This document shows, piece after piece, positions 1 through 8,704 of a DNA stretch of 13,869 bases. Under the pieces are notes generated by a model. The model was not told the DNA's origin. It saw only the letters and a program-made list of their open reading frames with translations, and did not search any database. This DNA is from Lindgomyces ingoldianus. Lineage: Eukaryota; Ascomycota; Dothideomycetes; Pleosporales; Lindgomycetaceae. The translations under genes were made by a program, and so were the position numbers. The stretch is from NCBI RefSeq assembly GCF_010093535.1, contig NW_022985162.1, forward strand, positions 1,316,328 to 1,330,196, in the 5' to 3' direction. Every line of letters begins with the position of its first letter. Within the stretch, counting starts at the first letter, position 1.

Positions 1-362
1 AACTCTTTTAACTCTTCTTTATCTTCTAGATTTATTATTTGTTTTTGTTTTCCTTTAGAACTACTAGGTAAAGTATAATTATAAAAAAGTTGCTTTTTAC
101 TATAAGAATAGAAATAGCAATTATAAAAATATCTACTTACTAAATATAGTATAAAATATATATCTTTTTAACATTAATTTTTTTACTAAAACTAAAATTA
201 TAATATAATATAAATAAAGTTAGTAATATTAATAAGTAGAATAGCTTTAGTAAAGTAAATATATATGTTAAATAGTATTATATAGCGTTATTATATATTA
301 TTATTATATATATTATAGTTGTTTAAATTATAGTAATTACTTGTTAATTTTTTTTTAGCTTA
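1..362. other. AT-rich stretch with no recognisable gene
   Basis: Extremely AT-rich sequence with frequent TA steps and stops in all frames. I found no terminal repeats, RNA gene or protein motif in it. It borders the pogo element that starts at 365. It may belong to the same older unit as 2228-2405, because the pogo element sits between them with a TA target duplication, but it holds nothing that identifies a family. Confidence 0.6.
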
Positions 363-364
363 TA

Positions 365-422
365 ACGTACTTCATGGGCGAGTTGCTCACACACCCGAGT
401 CGCTCACTTTTGCCAAGACCCC
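365..422 (+). repeat. Left terminal inverted repeat of pogo copy 1
   Basis: Pairs without gaps with 2168-2225 in reverse complement. By hand count 49 of 58 positions match. All nine differences are transitions, and in every one this left copy keeps C or G while the right copy carries T or A. This end is therefore the less mutated one. It retains a CGAGTCGCTCAC segment. Confidence 0.92.
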
Positions 423-493
423 ACCCCAACAAACTCTATTATGGCCCATAACAACCCGCTCTGGCACTATATAGTACAGTACAGCCTAGAATA

Positions 494-2144
494 TTATTTA
501 GATACTACTTCTGCTTCTTGCTTGCATGTTTACGCGTTATGCCTAGTCTAATTGCACTGTCTACAGCGCCTTTAGGATAGCTTACCTACTTTACACCTAC
601 TTCTTTGCCTTTTTCCTGTTACTGCGCGCTCTAAACTCTTTTAGAGCTGTTAAGCGTAGTCTTTTTTAAATTATTAAGGTCTTTTTTGCCTTAATTTGCT
701 TTCTTTTATATAATTTATGTTGCGTGGCAGCCTTATTAGCTGCTTAAAGCTTAGTAATTTCCTATTACACTAACACTAGCTTATGCGCAATTATTACTAC
801 CCCCTTTAAAACCTTTTTAAACACCTTAACTATAAAAGTTAGTAAACTATTTATATACTTCTAAATCTTTATTTTTATAAGCATTAATTATAACCTAAGT
901 TTTAAAGTATTACTTAGAGTTTACAACTACTAGAGCTTATTATATATAGGTAGTAGTAGTAATAAAGTGCGTAACTTTACATTAAGGCCTATTATAACTT
1001 GTTGTAGGTTAAAAGGAACTAATCTAGCGCCTTAAAACTCTCCTTAGATATTACTAAAAGTAATTATAGCATTATAAGCTACTTTAAAGCATAGCAAGAA
1101 CTTTATTTTTATAATATAAGTAATTTAGTTATGTAAAAGGTTTTTAGCTTAGCACTTATACACTTTTTTTAAAAGAGTAAAACAACCTACATTAAGTAGC
1201 TATAAAAAGTGTAATAAGTAAAAAAGCATATAAATAGTAATAATCTTATTATCTTTATAGTATTACTAAAAATAAAGTAAGTTATAGCTCTTATAGCTGT
1301 TAATAACTAGCAAACAGTAGCTACTAACAGTACACTTCTTTATATGCGCGTTAAAGTGCTTTTACTAGTCTAGACTAAGCTAATTAGTAGTCTAGCTGTG
1401 CTTAGAGATTATAATAACTTAATTCTAAAGTAGATTTTCCTTTTTATACTAGTTTAAAAAGTAGTTGCTACTCTAAAAAATAATAAAAGGCACAATAGCC
1501 TACCTTTTAGCATTAATGCTCTAGATAGCTGTTGTCTACTTCTAGTTACCTAGCTAGACTGCTTTTAGCTATTCTTATCTCTTTAAACTTATAATAACTG
1601 CTCTAGTAGATATCTAGCCTATTATAAACTCTATCTTGTTAAAGTTATATGTGTTATTATTATAGATGCTATACTTAGCTTTAATATTCTTTATAAGGTT
1701 AAACTAGCTTTAAATTACTATAGAATTCTTATAAAAAGCTTTTTTATAGTTATACTTATGCTTAAACTTTACTTTAAGCTTTAAGTAACACTTAATAAAT
1801 ATATTAGGCTAGTTTATGCTAACATAGCCTATATTACACTTAGCGTGTAAAGAATTAGCTATATTAGCTATAGCTGCTAGCTAGAAAGGAAATCCTTACA
1901 CATCTAGCTTAAGTATGTGCTAAATAATTACCTGCTTTTTATTATTATCTAGCTTTTATAAGTTAGCTGTATAATTAGCTTAGAAAGGTTGTTTAGCGTG
2001 TTAGTTACTTATTATTTTTTAAAAGACCCTATAGATAGCTGCAGCGTGTTAGTTAAAAAGTGTTATGTTTTATTTAAAAGCTTAGAGTGTAAGCTACATC
2101 TAACATTCTTTTAACATATTTAAGTAGTGTTGTTAGAAATGCAT
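494..2144 (-). pseudogene. Pogo/Fot1-type transposase relic (CENP-B-like HTH, DDE_1)
   Basis: A transposase that would have cut and pasted the element in the nucleus. It spans about 550 codons from a candidate ATG at 2142-2144 to a stop at 494-496, the usual Fot1 length. Read on the minus strand, the order is: an N-terminal helix-turn-helix region (near 2030-2130), a Tc5/CENP-B-type DNA-binding segment (about 1740-1980), and the DDE_1 catalytic region from about 1650. The catalytic D-E-T-G-F motif is still visible at 1626-1640 as N-K-I-E-F; each change is explained by G-to-A or C-to-T. Downstream, words such as SLDWLKHFNAH and KDNKIITI are readable. The C-terminus ends in an intact CX2CX4HX4C knuckle at 524-565, in a slightly shifted frame. 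More than 30 in-frame stops, mostly at Trp, Gln or Arg positions, make it non-functional. Confidence 0.9.
524..565 (-). other. CCHC zinc knuckle at the transposase C-terminus
   Basis: The minus strand reads C-R-Q-C-N-stop-T-R-H-N-A-stop-T-C, an exact CX2CX4HX4C spacing with all four zinc ligands intact. Similar C-terminal knuckles occur in fungal pogo-like transposases, where they probably bind nucleic acid. The corresponding segment of copy 2 (around 2930-2975) is more eroded. Confidence 0.75.
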
Positions 2145-2167
2145 TAGTGTAAAAAGGGTAGTGTAGT

Positions 2168-2225
2168 AGGGTCTTAGCAAAAGTAAGCAACTTAGGTGTG
2201 TGAGCAACTTGCCTATAAAGTACGT
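2168..2225 (-). repeat. Right terminal inverted repeat of pogo copy 1
   Basis: Reverse complement partner of 365-422, ending at ACGT next to the TA target duplication at 2226-2227. All nine mismatches to the left repeat are C-to-T or G-to-A on this side, as expected for RIP-type mutation acting unevenly along the element. Confidence 0.92.
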
Positions 2226-2227
2226 TA

Positions 2228-2405
2228 TAGTTTTTTTTTAATAAAAAAGCTTTATATATTACTAGAGACATAAGAATTATTATATACTATTATAATAATT
2301 ATTACTTTTACTACTTAAAATCTTTTTCTATAAAATATCTATTTATAGAAATAGTAATTACTACGTACCTCTAGTAATAGTAATTACTAAAAAGTGGCAA
2401 CCCTG
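2228..2405 (-). repeat. AT-rich segment ending in a hAT-like terminus (leftward)
   Basis: Read on the minus strand from 2405, the sequence begins CAGGGTTGCCAC, followed by a TAGTAATTAC-type repeat and a GAGGTACGTAG word. The same start and the same words occur on the plus strand at 13615-13869. CAGGG-type ends with subterminal short repeats are typical of hAT transposons. The left half (2228-2330) is featureless and AT-rich. No opposite terminus lies in the window, so the family is a guess; the junction itself is clear because gypsy-like gag begins at 2406. Confidence 0.45.
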
Positions 2406-2521
2406 TAGTAAAGTCTATTATTTAATATTTTTAATATTTCTTTATCTATAAGGCTGTATTTAGCAGTAATAGCTTTTACTATTATAGTAGTATTTTTATT
2501 CTTCTCTTTCTAGAAGTCTAG

Positions 2522-2563
2522 GTAATTTTAGCAGAAATGTCCTACTTTTTTATAGTTTAGGTA
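2522..2563 (-). other. RIP-damaged CCHC knuckle in the left gag
   Basis: Fourteen codons on the minus strand give Y-L-N-Y-K-K-V-G-H-F-C-stop-N-Y. The spacing of positions 1, 4, 9 and 14 is that of CX2CX4HX4C. The KVGHF core is intact. It is identical in layout to 12627-12668 in the right copy. Confidence 0.75.
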
Positions 2564-2799
2564 GGCCTTGTCTTTTAGCTACTTCTATTACTTTTTAGTT
2601 AAAGGCAGCCTATTATGTCTAGAAGCTTAGCTTTTTTTAAAAAAGAGGCTTTATATGTGTTTTGCGTAACTAAGATCTATTAGTTTTTTATTATAATAAG
2701 AAGCTTCTCTTTTCTTAGAAACAAACTTAGGTTTCTAAAGAGCTCTTTTATACTATTTTTCTCTTTTATGTTTTTTATGCCTATTATTATAAAGTGTTA

Positions 2800-2853
2800 A
2801 CGTACCTAACGGGTTGGCCGGCCACTTTTGCTAAGCCGCCACTAAAACCACCC
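2800..2853 (+). repeat. Left terminal inverted repeat of pogo copy 2
   Basis: Starts ACGTACCTAACGGGTTGGCC, continues through GGCCGGCC and then reaches ACTTTTGCTAAGC. It pairs with the right end at 4585-4638, except that the right end holds about 20 extra bases. It keeps more C and G than its surroundings. Confidence 0.88.
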
Positions 2854-2910
2854 TATTCTGGCGCAAAACAGCGTACTTTAGCCCTATATAAAGTAATACA
2901 ACATAAGATA

Positions 2911-4557
2911 TTATTTAGAGTCTACTTTTACTACTTTCTTACACATATGTAAGTTATGCCTAGTTTAATTACACTACTTATATTGCCTTTAACTTAGCTT
3001 ACTTTTTTTAGCGCGCACTTATATTTTTAGCTTTTTTTTATTACTACACGCATTAAACTCTTTTAAAGCAGTTAGATAAGCCTTATTCTTAACTATTAAA
3101 GTTTTTTCTACCTAAATTTGCTTTTTTTTATGTAATTTACATTACATAGTAGCCTTATTTACTACTTAAAGTTTTATAATCTTCTTTTACACTAACACTA
3201 GCTTATATGTAATAATTACTACCCTTTTTAAAACCTTTTTAAAGGCCTTTACTATAAATATTAGTAAGCTATTTATATGCTTTTAAATTTTTACTTTTAT
3301 AAGCATTAATTATAACTTAAATTTAAAAGTATTACTTAAAGTTTATAACTACTAGAGCTTATTATTAATAAGTAGTAGTAGTAATAGAGTATATAACTAG
3401 ATGTTAAAGGCTATTTTAACTTATTTTAGGTTAAATAGGACTAAACTAGCGCCTTAAAACTCTCTTTAGATATTACTAAAAGTAATTACTATATTATAGG
3501 TGTGTATAAAGCATAGTAGAAACTCAAGTTTTATAATATAAGTAATCTAGTTACATATAAGATCTTTAGCTTAGCGCTTATATACTTTTCTTAAAAGAGT
3601 AAAACAACCTACATTAAAAGGCTATAAAAAGTGTAATAAGTGTAAAAGCATATAAATAGTAATAAATTTTTTTTATAGTACTACTAGAAATTAAGTAAGT
3701 TATAGCTTTTATAGCTATTAATAATAAAAAGCTAATAAGCGCCTATAACTTTTTTTATATGCTTATTAAAGTGCTTTAACTACTACAGCTTAAGCTTATT
3801 TATTATCTAGCTATTTTTAAAGACTATAATAACCTAGTTTCAAGGCAGATTCTTTTTCTTATACTAAGTAAAGAGGTAATAGTAGCTTTTAAAAATAATA
3901 AAAAGTAAAATAGCTTACTTTATTATGTTAATGCTTTAGATAACTATTATTTACTTTTTATTACTTTACTATATTACCTTTAGCTGTTTTTATCTTTTTA
4001 AAGCTATAATAACTACTTTAGTTAATATCTAGCTTATATAAAGCTTAACTTATTAAAGTTATACATGTTTTTATCTTAGATACTGTACTTAGCTTTTTTA
4101 TTAGCTACTAGGTAAAACTAGCTTTAAATAACTTTTAGATTCTTATAAAGCGCTTTCTTATAATTATACTTATAATTAAACTTTATTATAAACTTAGAGC
4201 AGTGCTTAACTTACATACTAGGCTAGTTTAAGCTAACCTAGCCTAGATTACGCTCTATGCGTAAGGAATTAGCTATATTAGCTATAGCTATAAGCTTAAA
4301 GGGAAATCTATGTGTAATAAGCTTAAGTATGTACTTAATAACAACTTTTTTTTAAGCTTAGTTAGATTTCTTAATTTAAGCTAATATTATACTTATAAAG
4401 GCTATTTAGTGTGTTAATTACTTAGTGTTATGTAAAAAACATTATAGATAGCTGCAGCGTGTTATAAAAAAAGTTTTAAGTTTTATTTAAAAGCTTAAAA
4501 AGTAAGCTGTATCTAACATTTTTTAAAAGATTTAATCTAGTGTTGTTGTTAAGGCAT
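2911..4557 (-). pseudogene. Pogo/Fot1-type transposase relic of copy 2
   Basis: Colinear with the transposase relic at 494-2144, with a candidate ATG at 4555-4557 and a stop at 2911-2913 (about 549 codons). It once encoded the DDE transposase for its element. The region corresponding to D-E-T-G-F lies near 4045-4065, and the C-terminal knuckle region near 2930-2975 is recognisable but partly lost. It is more heavily mutated than copy 1, with more TA steps and more stops. It cannot be translated. It served no role for the gag it interrupts. Confidence 0.85.
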
Positions 4558-4564
4558 TATGTAG

Positions 4565-4638
4565 ATAAGTAGAGTTTAGTAGGGGCTTAGCAAAAGTAGC
4601 CAGCTAACCTGTGTGGCCGGCTAACCTGTTAGGTACGT
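4565..4638 (-). repeat. Right terminal inverted repeat of pogo copy 2, with internal duplication
   Basis: Read on the minus strand it starts ACGTACCTAACAGGTTAGCC. It then contains a second version of the AACAGGTTAGCCGGC word (as CACAGGTTAGCTGGC) before the shared ACTTTTGCTAAGC segment. This local tandem duplication of about 20 bp is missing from the left end. Confidence 0.85.
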
Positions 4639-5525
4639 TACTTTTATAATAAAAATTTTTAAAGTAGTTAGTTTTCTACTATGTGTAAAATTATTTTTTA
4701 TTATATTTTTTAAGCTATTATAAAACATTTAGTAAAAAGCTTTTTAGTCTGTTTATCTGCAGATAGCTAGTTATTCTCTAAAATATGCAGCGTAGTACTA
4801 AGCTATGCCTTTTTCTTGTTTTAGAGTGTCTAGTTTATTAGCTGTAATCTTTTATTTATTTATAGTTTTATAAATAGTAGTTAGAGCTTCTTTAAAGGCT
4901 TTTATGCTACTAAATATTTCTTTAGTCTTAGAATTTAGTGTAAAGCTGTTAGCTCTAAAGTCTATCCAGTTATCTATGTGTAGCTAGAACTAGATTATAA
5001 AAAGTCCTTTTAAATATAGTCCTATCTAAGATATTATTTCTATATTAGTTTAAAATGCTTCTTTGTTGTATTACATATAAAGGTAGCATTTAGTAAAAAA
5101 AAGGTAGAAGTTTTTTAGTAATTCTTTAAAAAGTTTTAAAAAGGCTAGTTTTAAAGTCTTCTTAGCTATAATACTTACTTTCTTAGTTAAGATATTCTAA
5201 AGCTTAGCTAGCTTTACTTATAACACATGTATTTAGTTTATAAAGCTTATAGCTAATTAAAGATTTAAAGGTGTAAGTTAGTTATTAAATTTAGCTACTT
5301 TTTAGCATAAAATTTTTACTTTTTTATAAAAACTAACTAGTTTATTAATTTTATTACTAATTTACTAAAGTTTTTTAATGTTGTTCTAGATACTGTTAAT
5401 TTATTCTACTAAGACTTTTTTATTAGCTATTAAAACTTCTTATAATTCTAATAAGGCTATATAGGCTATATTAGAATTAAGGTTATATTAAGTAGTTATA
5501 CTTTTTAGGGGGTGTAGTGTTTAAA

Positions 5526-6111
5526 TATTATAATTCTTACTTTAGAAAGCACTTAGGTTAATATTATTTCTTAGAGTAGAATAAAGAGTAGGGGCTAACA
5601 GCAGGGTGTATAGTCCTACGTAATGGCTAATAGGCTAATAGAGTAGGGTAGAGAGACTAGATTATAGTTTATCTCTATAGCAGCAGTATAGTAGCTAGGT
5701 TAAACAGTCTTGTTAGATAGAATTAGAGGTATATATGTTATAAGATATATAAATGGTATTACAGCTTTTTAAAAAGCTAGAATGCTACTTAGTCTATATA
5801 AAAAATAAACTAAATGTTAAACACACCTTCTAAAGGTTGTTTAAAGTTAGAACTATATACATATGTAATAGTGCTAAGAACAAGTTAAGTAAGTTTATAT
5901 AAGTCTGCTAAGTGCAACTCTATAAACTCTCTTAAACTTGTTCTATTCTTCTAGCTTGCCTTCCTATTAGATAATGCATTTCTCTATAATTGCAGGCAGC
6001 TGTGCTGCTTCTGCGTTCTCTAATTAGTTTGTAAACAAGGTCTGCTCTAACCTAGCTAGATTGTGGAGCACTTTAGGTGGAGTTATGTTAGTCTAACTAT
6101 AGACTGTAACA
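5526..6111 (-). repeat. LTR-like end of the left gypsy-like element
   Basis: On the minus strand it starts TGTTACAGTCTATRGTT at 6111 and ends TTATAATA at 5526. Its partner at 6638-7222 ends TTATAACA. The lengths are 586 and 585 bp, and the short inverted ends (TGTTA...TAACA) are typical of gypsy LTRs. The two are inverted rather than direct repeats, so they belong to different elements. There is no second direct copy, so the LTR call comes from the termini alone. Confidence 0.65.
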
Positions 6112-6637
6112 AGTGCTTAATGTATTAAGCATTTTATTTTTAAAATCTTACTATGTTAGTAACTATAATAAGTTAATAAGCTTTAAATAAGTGTAGTGTG
6201 TCTTTTATAGTAATTATAGTGTCTTATTAACATATTATAAACTTAAAAAGATCTTTTATAATTTCTAAGTAAAGCTTAATAAACTTTTTTAGTAATAGTT
6301 TTTATTATCTTTACACTACTAGTTATAGTCTGCTCTATTTTTTTTATATTAGTGTAGTAGTTTAGAACATAGTAGGTTTACTTAGTTTTAAGTAAGTTTT
6401 AGTATAATAATATTTAATACTTTAGTTAGTAACTTATTAAGCATGTTTATATTACTTACTTTAAATTAAATTAAGAATAAATTATTATTATTTTAGCTAG
6501 TTTTTACACTTCCTGCTGCTCTTGCAGCTAGGCGTAGGCTTCTGCTAAAGCCTAATTTACAGGGGTAGACTGTGCGTTACTTAGTCCTGCACTAGCCCTT
6601 CTAACCTCTTCTAGGCCCTAAACGCTTTCTAGATAGC
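6112..6637. other. Unique spacer between the two facing LTR-like ends
   Basis: About 526 bp not shared by the two arms. The left 400 bp are AT-rich and mutated. The right 130 bp (about 6500-6637) are clearly less AT-rich and include GCAGCTAGGCGTAGGCTTCT. I see no gene, RNA or terminal repeat. The 5-bp sequences next to the two LTR starts differ (GCACT reading into the left LTR, ATAGC into the right), so they give no shared target duplication. This spacer may be the pre-insertion DNA or another old repeat. Confidence 0.5.
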
Positions 6638-7222
6638 TGTTACAGTCTATGGTTGGACCGGCGTAACTCCACCCGTGGTGCTCCACAATCTGGCTAGCTT
6701 AGGACAGGGCTTGCTTATGGACCAATTAGAAGACACGCAGGCAGCGCAGCTACCTGCAGTTATGGAAGAATGCATTATCTAATAAAGTAGCAGGCTACAA
6801 ATCTAACAAGTCTAAGAGAGTTTATAGAGCTATGCTGAGCAGGCTTACATAAACTTACTTAACTTACCTTAGCACTCTTTAAACATGTATATAGTTCTAA
6901 CCTTAAATAACCTTTAAAAGGTGTGTTTAATGTTTAGTTTATCTTTTACATAGACTAAGTAGTATTTTAGCTTTCAAAAGAGCTGTAATACTATTTATAT
7001 ATTTGCACTATATATACCTCTAACTCTGTCTAACAGGACTGTTTAACCTAGCTACTATACTGCTGCTTAAGGGCAAACTATAATCTAGTCACCCTACCTT
7101 CCTCTACTAGCCTAATAGCCTTTACATAGGACTATACACCCTACTGTTAGCCTCTACTATCTATTTTACTCTACTAGGAACTTTATTAACCTAAGTGCTT
7201 CTATAAAGTAAAGATTATAACA
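6638..7222 (+). repeat. LTR-like end of the right gypsy-like element
   Basis: Starts TGTTACAGTCTATGGTTGG and ends TTATAACA. It is 585 bp and inverted relative to 5526-6111. After the end comes TTAAACACTACCC, which would be the primer-binding region. I cannot match it to a tRNA because of mutation. It would have driven transcription rightward into gag. Confidence 0.65.
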
Positions 7223-7939
7223 TTAAACACTACCCTTTTTAAAAAGTATAACTACTTAACATAACTTAGATTCTAACATAGCCTACACAGCTCTATCTAG
7301 ATCTACAGAAGTTCCTACTTAAAGTAAAGCTGTCTTAGTAGAATAAATTAACATAATTTAGAACAACATTAAAAAACTCTAGTAAATTAGTAATAAAATA
7401 AATAAACTAACAAACTTTTTAAAAAAAGTTAAAAACCTTTATTAAAAAGTAGTAAAATTTAATAACTTTTTATTACCTATAAACCTCTAATAAGCTACTA
7501 GCTCTGCGCACTAGATATATGTGTTATAAGTAAAGCTAGCTAAACTCTAGAATATTTTAACTAAGAGAATAAGTATTATAGCTAAAAAAAAACTTTAAAA
7601 CTAGCCTTTTTAAAGCCTTTTAAAAAATTACTAAAAGACCTTTACCTTTTTTTTTTACTAAATGCTACTTTTATATGTAGTATAATAAAAAAGTATTTTA
7701 AACTAATATAGAAATAATATCTTAAATAAAATTACACTTAAAAGGCCTTTTAATAATTTAGTTCCAGCTACATGTAGATAATTAAATAGACTTTAAAGCT
7801 AATAGCACAACACTTACTTTTAAAATAAAAAGTGTTTAGTAGTGTTAAAGCCTTTAAAAACACTCTAACAGCTATTTATAAAACTATAAATAAATAAAAA
7901 TTATAGCTAATAAGTTAAACACTCTAAAATAAAAAAAGG

Positions 7940-7944
7940 CATAG
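7940..7944 (+). repeat. Target-site duplication CATAG, left
   Basis: CATAG sits directly before the TGT of the 5' LTR and is repeated at 12228-12232 directly after the ACA of the 3' LTR. Five base pairs is the usual size for LTR retrotransposon integrase. Confidence 0.92.
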
Positions 7945-8224
7945 TGTCTGTACGCAGCAGCAGCGTCGCGGCCTGGATACGAGCGATCGCGCACGAGCAG
8001 GATCACGTATCTATGTCACATGATGCTTGTGCGCGAACCTCTGTGCGCGAACATCTAGATATCCCCCTTTTCCTCTGTACAGAGGAAAGACAAAAGCAAT
8101 AGAACTAGAAACATGTTGCCCTTACCTTACCTACCTTATACGCTGTGCACACTGTACACTACTCTTACTTTTGCTACTTAAGTGCTTATACTATAACCAG
8201 CTAGCTATTAAAGCCTATTTAACA
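7945..8224 (+). repeat. 5' LTR of the Copia element
   Basis: 280 bp, TGTCTG...TTAACA. Compared by hand with the 3' LTR there are 26 differences (about 91% identity), 25 of them transitions. The first 90 bp keep their CpG sites while the last 130 bp carry most of the C-to-T and G-to-A changes. A 70-bp core is identical in both LTRs. It contains a tandem TGTGCGCGAAC (8028-8038 and 8042-8052) and a 20-bp perfect palindrome centred on GTAC (8069-8088). A small open frame at 8027-8239 is a by-product of this repeat, not a gene. Confidence 0.95.
8069..8088. promoter_or_regulatory. 20-bp palindrome in the LTR core (repeated at 12072-12091)
   Basis: TTTCCTCTGTACAGAGGAAA is a perfect palindrome, identical in both LTRs and preceded by two copies of TGTGCGCGAAC spaced 14 bp apart. 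Placement in the middle of the LTR suggests a protein-binding or transcription-control site. That role is an inference; only the symmetry and conservation are seen. Confidence 0.45.
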
Positions 8225-8398
8225 CTAATTAGTAGTTAATTTAATTAACTGTAAATTAGTAAAAGTAATAAAAAAGTACCTAGGCTTTATAAAGTACTTT
8301 GTTTTATTACTTATCTCTTAGAAAGAGTAATAATAGAGCACTTACGCCTTATAAGGTACTTTATTTAGTTACCTATCTCTTAAGATAGCAGATTAATC

Positions 8399-8440
8399 CT
8401 TTGCATTATACAGTAAGCCCTGCTACTGTATAAAGCAAAG
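8399..8440 (+). repeat. 42-bp near-perfect hairpin, leader repeat unit 1
   Basis: CTTTGCATTATACAGTA pairs with TACTGTATAAAGCAAAG across an 8-base loop (AGCCCTGC), with one mismatch in the stem. The counterpart in unit 2 is at 8663-8704 with a few transitions. In an RNA copy it would form a stable stem-loop in the 5' leader. Confidence 0.7.
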
Positions 8441-8662
8441 AGGAGATAGTGTAAGACGCACACTAAAACTATTAAAGCTGCATAACTTAGCAGCTAGATA
8501 ATAACAGCAGTACCTACATAATTTACTGCACAAGTAATTAACCCTACACCTTATAAGGCACTTTGTTTTATTACTTATCTCTTAGAAAAAGTAGTAATAA
8601 AGCACTTACACTTTATAAAGTACTTTATTTAGTTACTTATTTTTTAGAATAGTAGATTAATT

Positions 8663-8704
8663 CTTTGCATTATATAGCAAGCTCTGCTACTGTATAAAGT
8701 AAGA
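8663..8704 (+). repeat. 42-bp hairpin, leader repeat unit 2
   Basis: Same position in the second ~264-bp unit. The stem is weakened by transitions (ATTATATAGCA against CTACTGTATAA). Confidence 0.6.

Larger units (their letters stand above)
365..2225 (-). mobile_element. Degenerate pogo/Fot1-type DNA transposon, copy 1
   Basis: A complete 1861-bp element with 58-bp terminal inverted repeats starting ACGTACTT. It is flanked by TA on both sides (363-364 and 2226-2227), the target duplication of Tc1/mariner/pogo elements. The length matches Fot1-like fungal elements of about 1.9 kb. The only gene is a transposase relic on the minus strand. The element is dead: the transposase has many stops and the catalytic motif is mutated. 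It belongs to the same family as the copy at 2800-4638, though the two have different terminal repeats. Confidence 0.93.
2800..4638 (-). mobile_element. Degenerate pogo/Fot1-type DNA transposon, copy 2, inside gypsy-like gag
   Basis: A 1839-bp element with ends starting ACGTACCTAAC, flanked by TA at 2798-2799 and 4639-4640. Removing it together with one TA restores the gag sequence. The right-hand gypsy-like copy around 12385-12430 shows the corresponding site without this insertion, which proves its boundaries. It carries the same minus-strand transposase relic as copy 1, with roughly three quarters of bases shared by eye. Copy 1 has different terminal repeats, so these are two subfamilies. 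Confidence 0.93.
2406..5525 (-). pseudogene. Gag relic of the left gypsy-like element, split by pogo copy 2
   Basis: The minus-strand sequence 5525-4641 continues at 2797-2406 once the pogo insertion is removed. It aligns with the right-hand gag (7223-7944 joined to 12233-12780). The clear motif is a CX2CX4HX4C knuckle at 2522-2563, where the three cysteine codons read TAC or TAT, i.e. Tyr in place of Cys, as G-to-A change at TGC/TGT would give. Gag would have formed the retrotransposon particle and bound its RNA. Frames are riddled with stops and I could not place a start codon. A protein-level match outside the knuckle was not established. Confidence 0.6.
2406..6111 (-). mobile_element. Gypsy-like LTR element, left copy, truncated, minus strand
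   Basis: Inverted partner of the element starting at 6638. On the minus strand it runs from an LTR-like end (6111 to 5526) through a gag relic to 2406, where it stops abruptly at the CAGGGTTGCC motif. A pogo element (2800-4638) interrupts it. Without the insert it is about 1.86 kb, colinear with the right copy except for small gaps. It has no second LTR and no pol, so it is only the 5' part of an element. The gypsy assignment rests on LTR termini plus a gag with a CCHC knuckle; no reverse transcriptase was seen to confirm it. Confidence 0.7.

Noticed and set aside
1..362. hAT transposase relic on the minus strand
   Set aside because: I translated it looking for a hAT dimerisation motif and found nothing beyond low-complexity Ile/Tyr/Lys/Asn-rich sequence.
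2074..2271. 65-codon open frame on the minus strand
   Set aside because: It straddles the right terminal repeat and N-terminal part of the pogo copy 1 transposase, in a frame other than the transposase frame. It is a chance opening.
6500..6640. Remnant host gene exon in the less AT-rich part of the spacer
   Set aside because: No frame stays open beyond a few dozen codons and no splice-site pattern or motif is recognisable. Lower mutation alone is not evidence of a gene.
5526..7222. One LTR retrotransposon bounded by the 5526-6111 and 6638-7222 repeats
   Set aside because: The two are inverted rather than direct, and only 526 bp lie between them. They are the ends of two opposed elements.
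8027..8239. 70-codon open frame with a near-identical 75-codon partner at 12030-12257
   Set aside because: The similarity exists because both lie in the two LTRs of one Copia element. They end in different flanking sequence, and the LTR is non-coding in this family.
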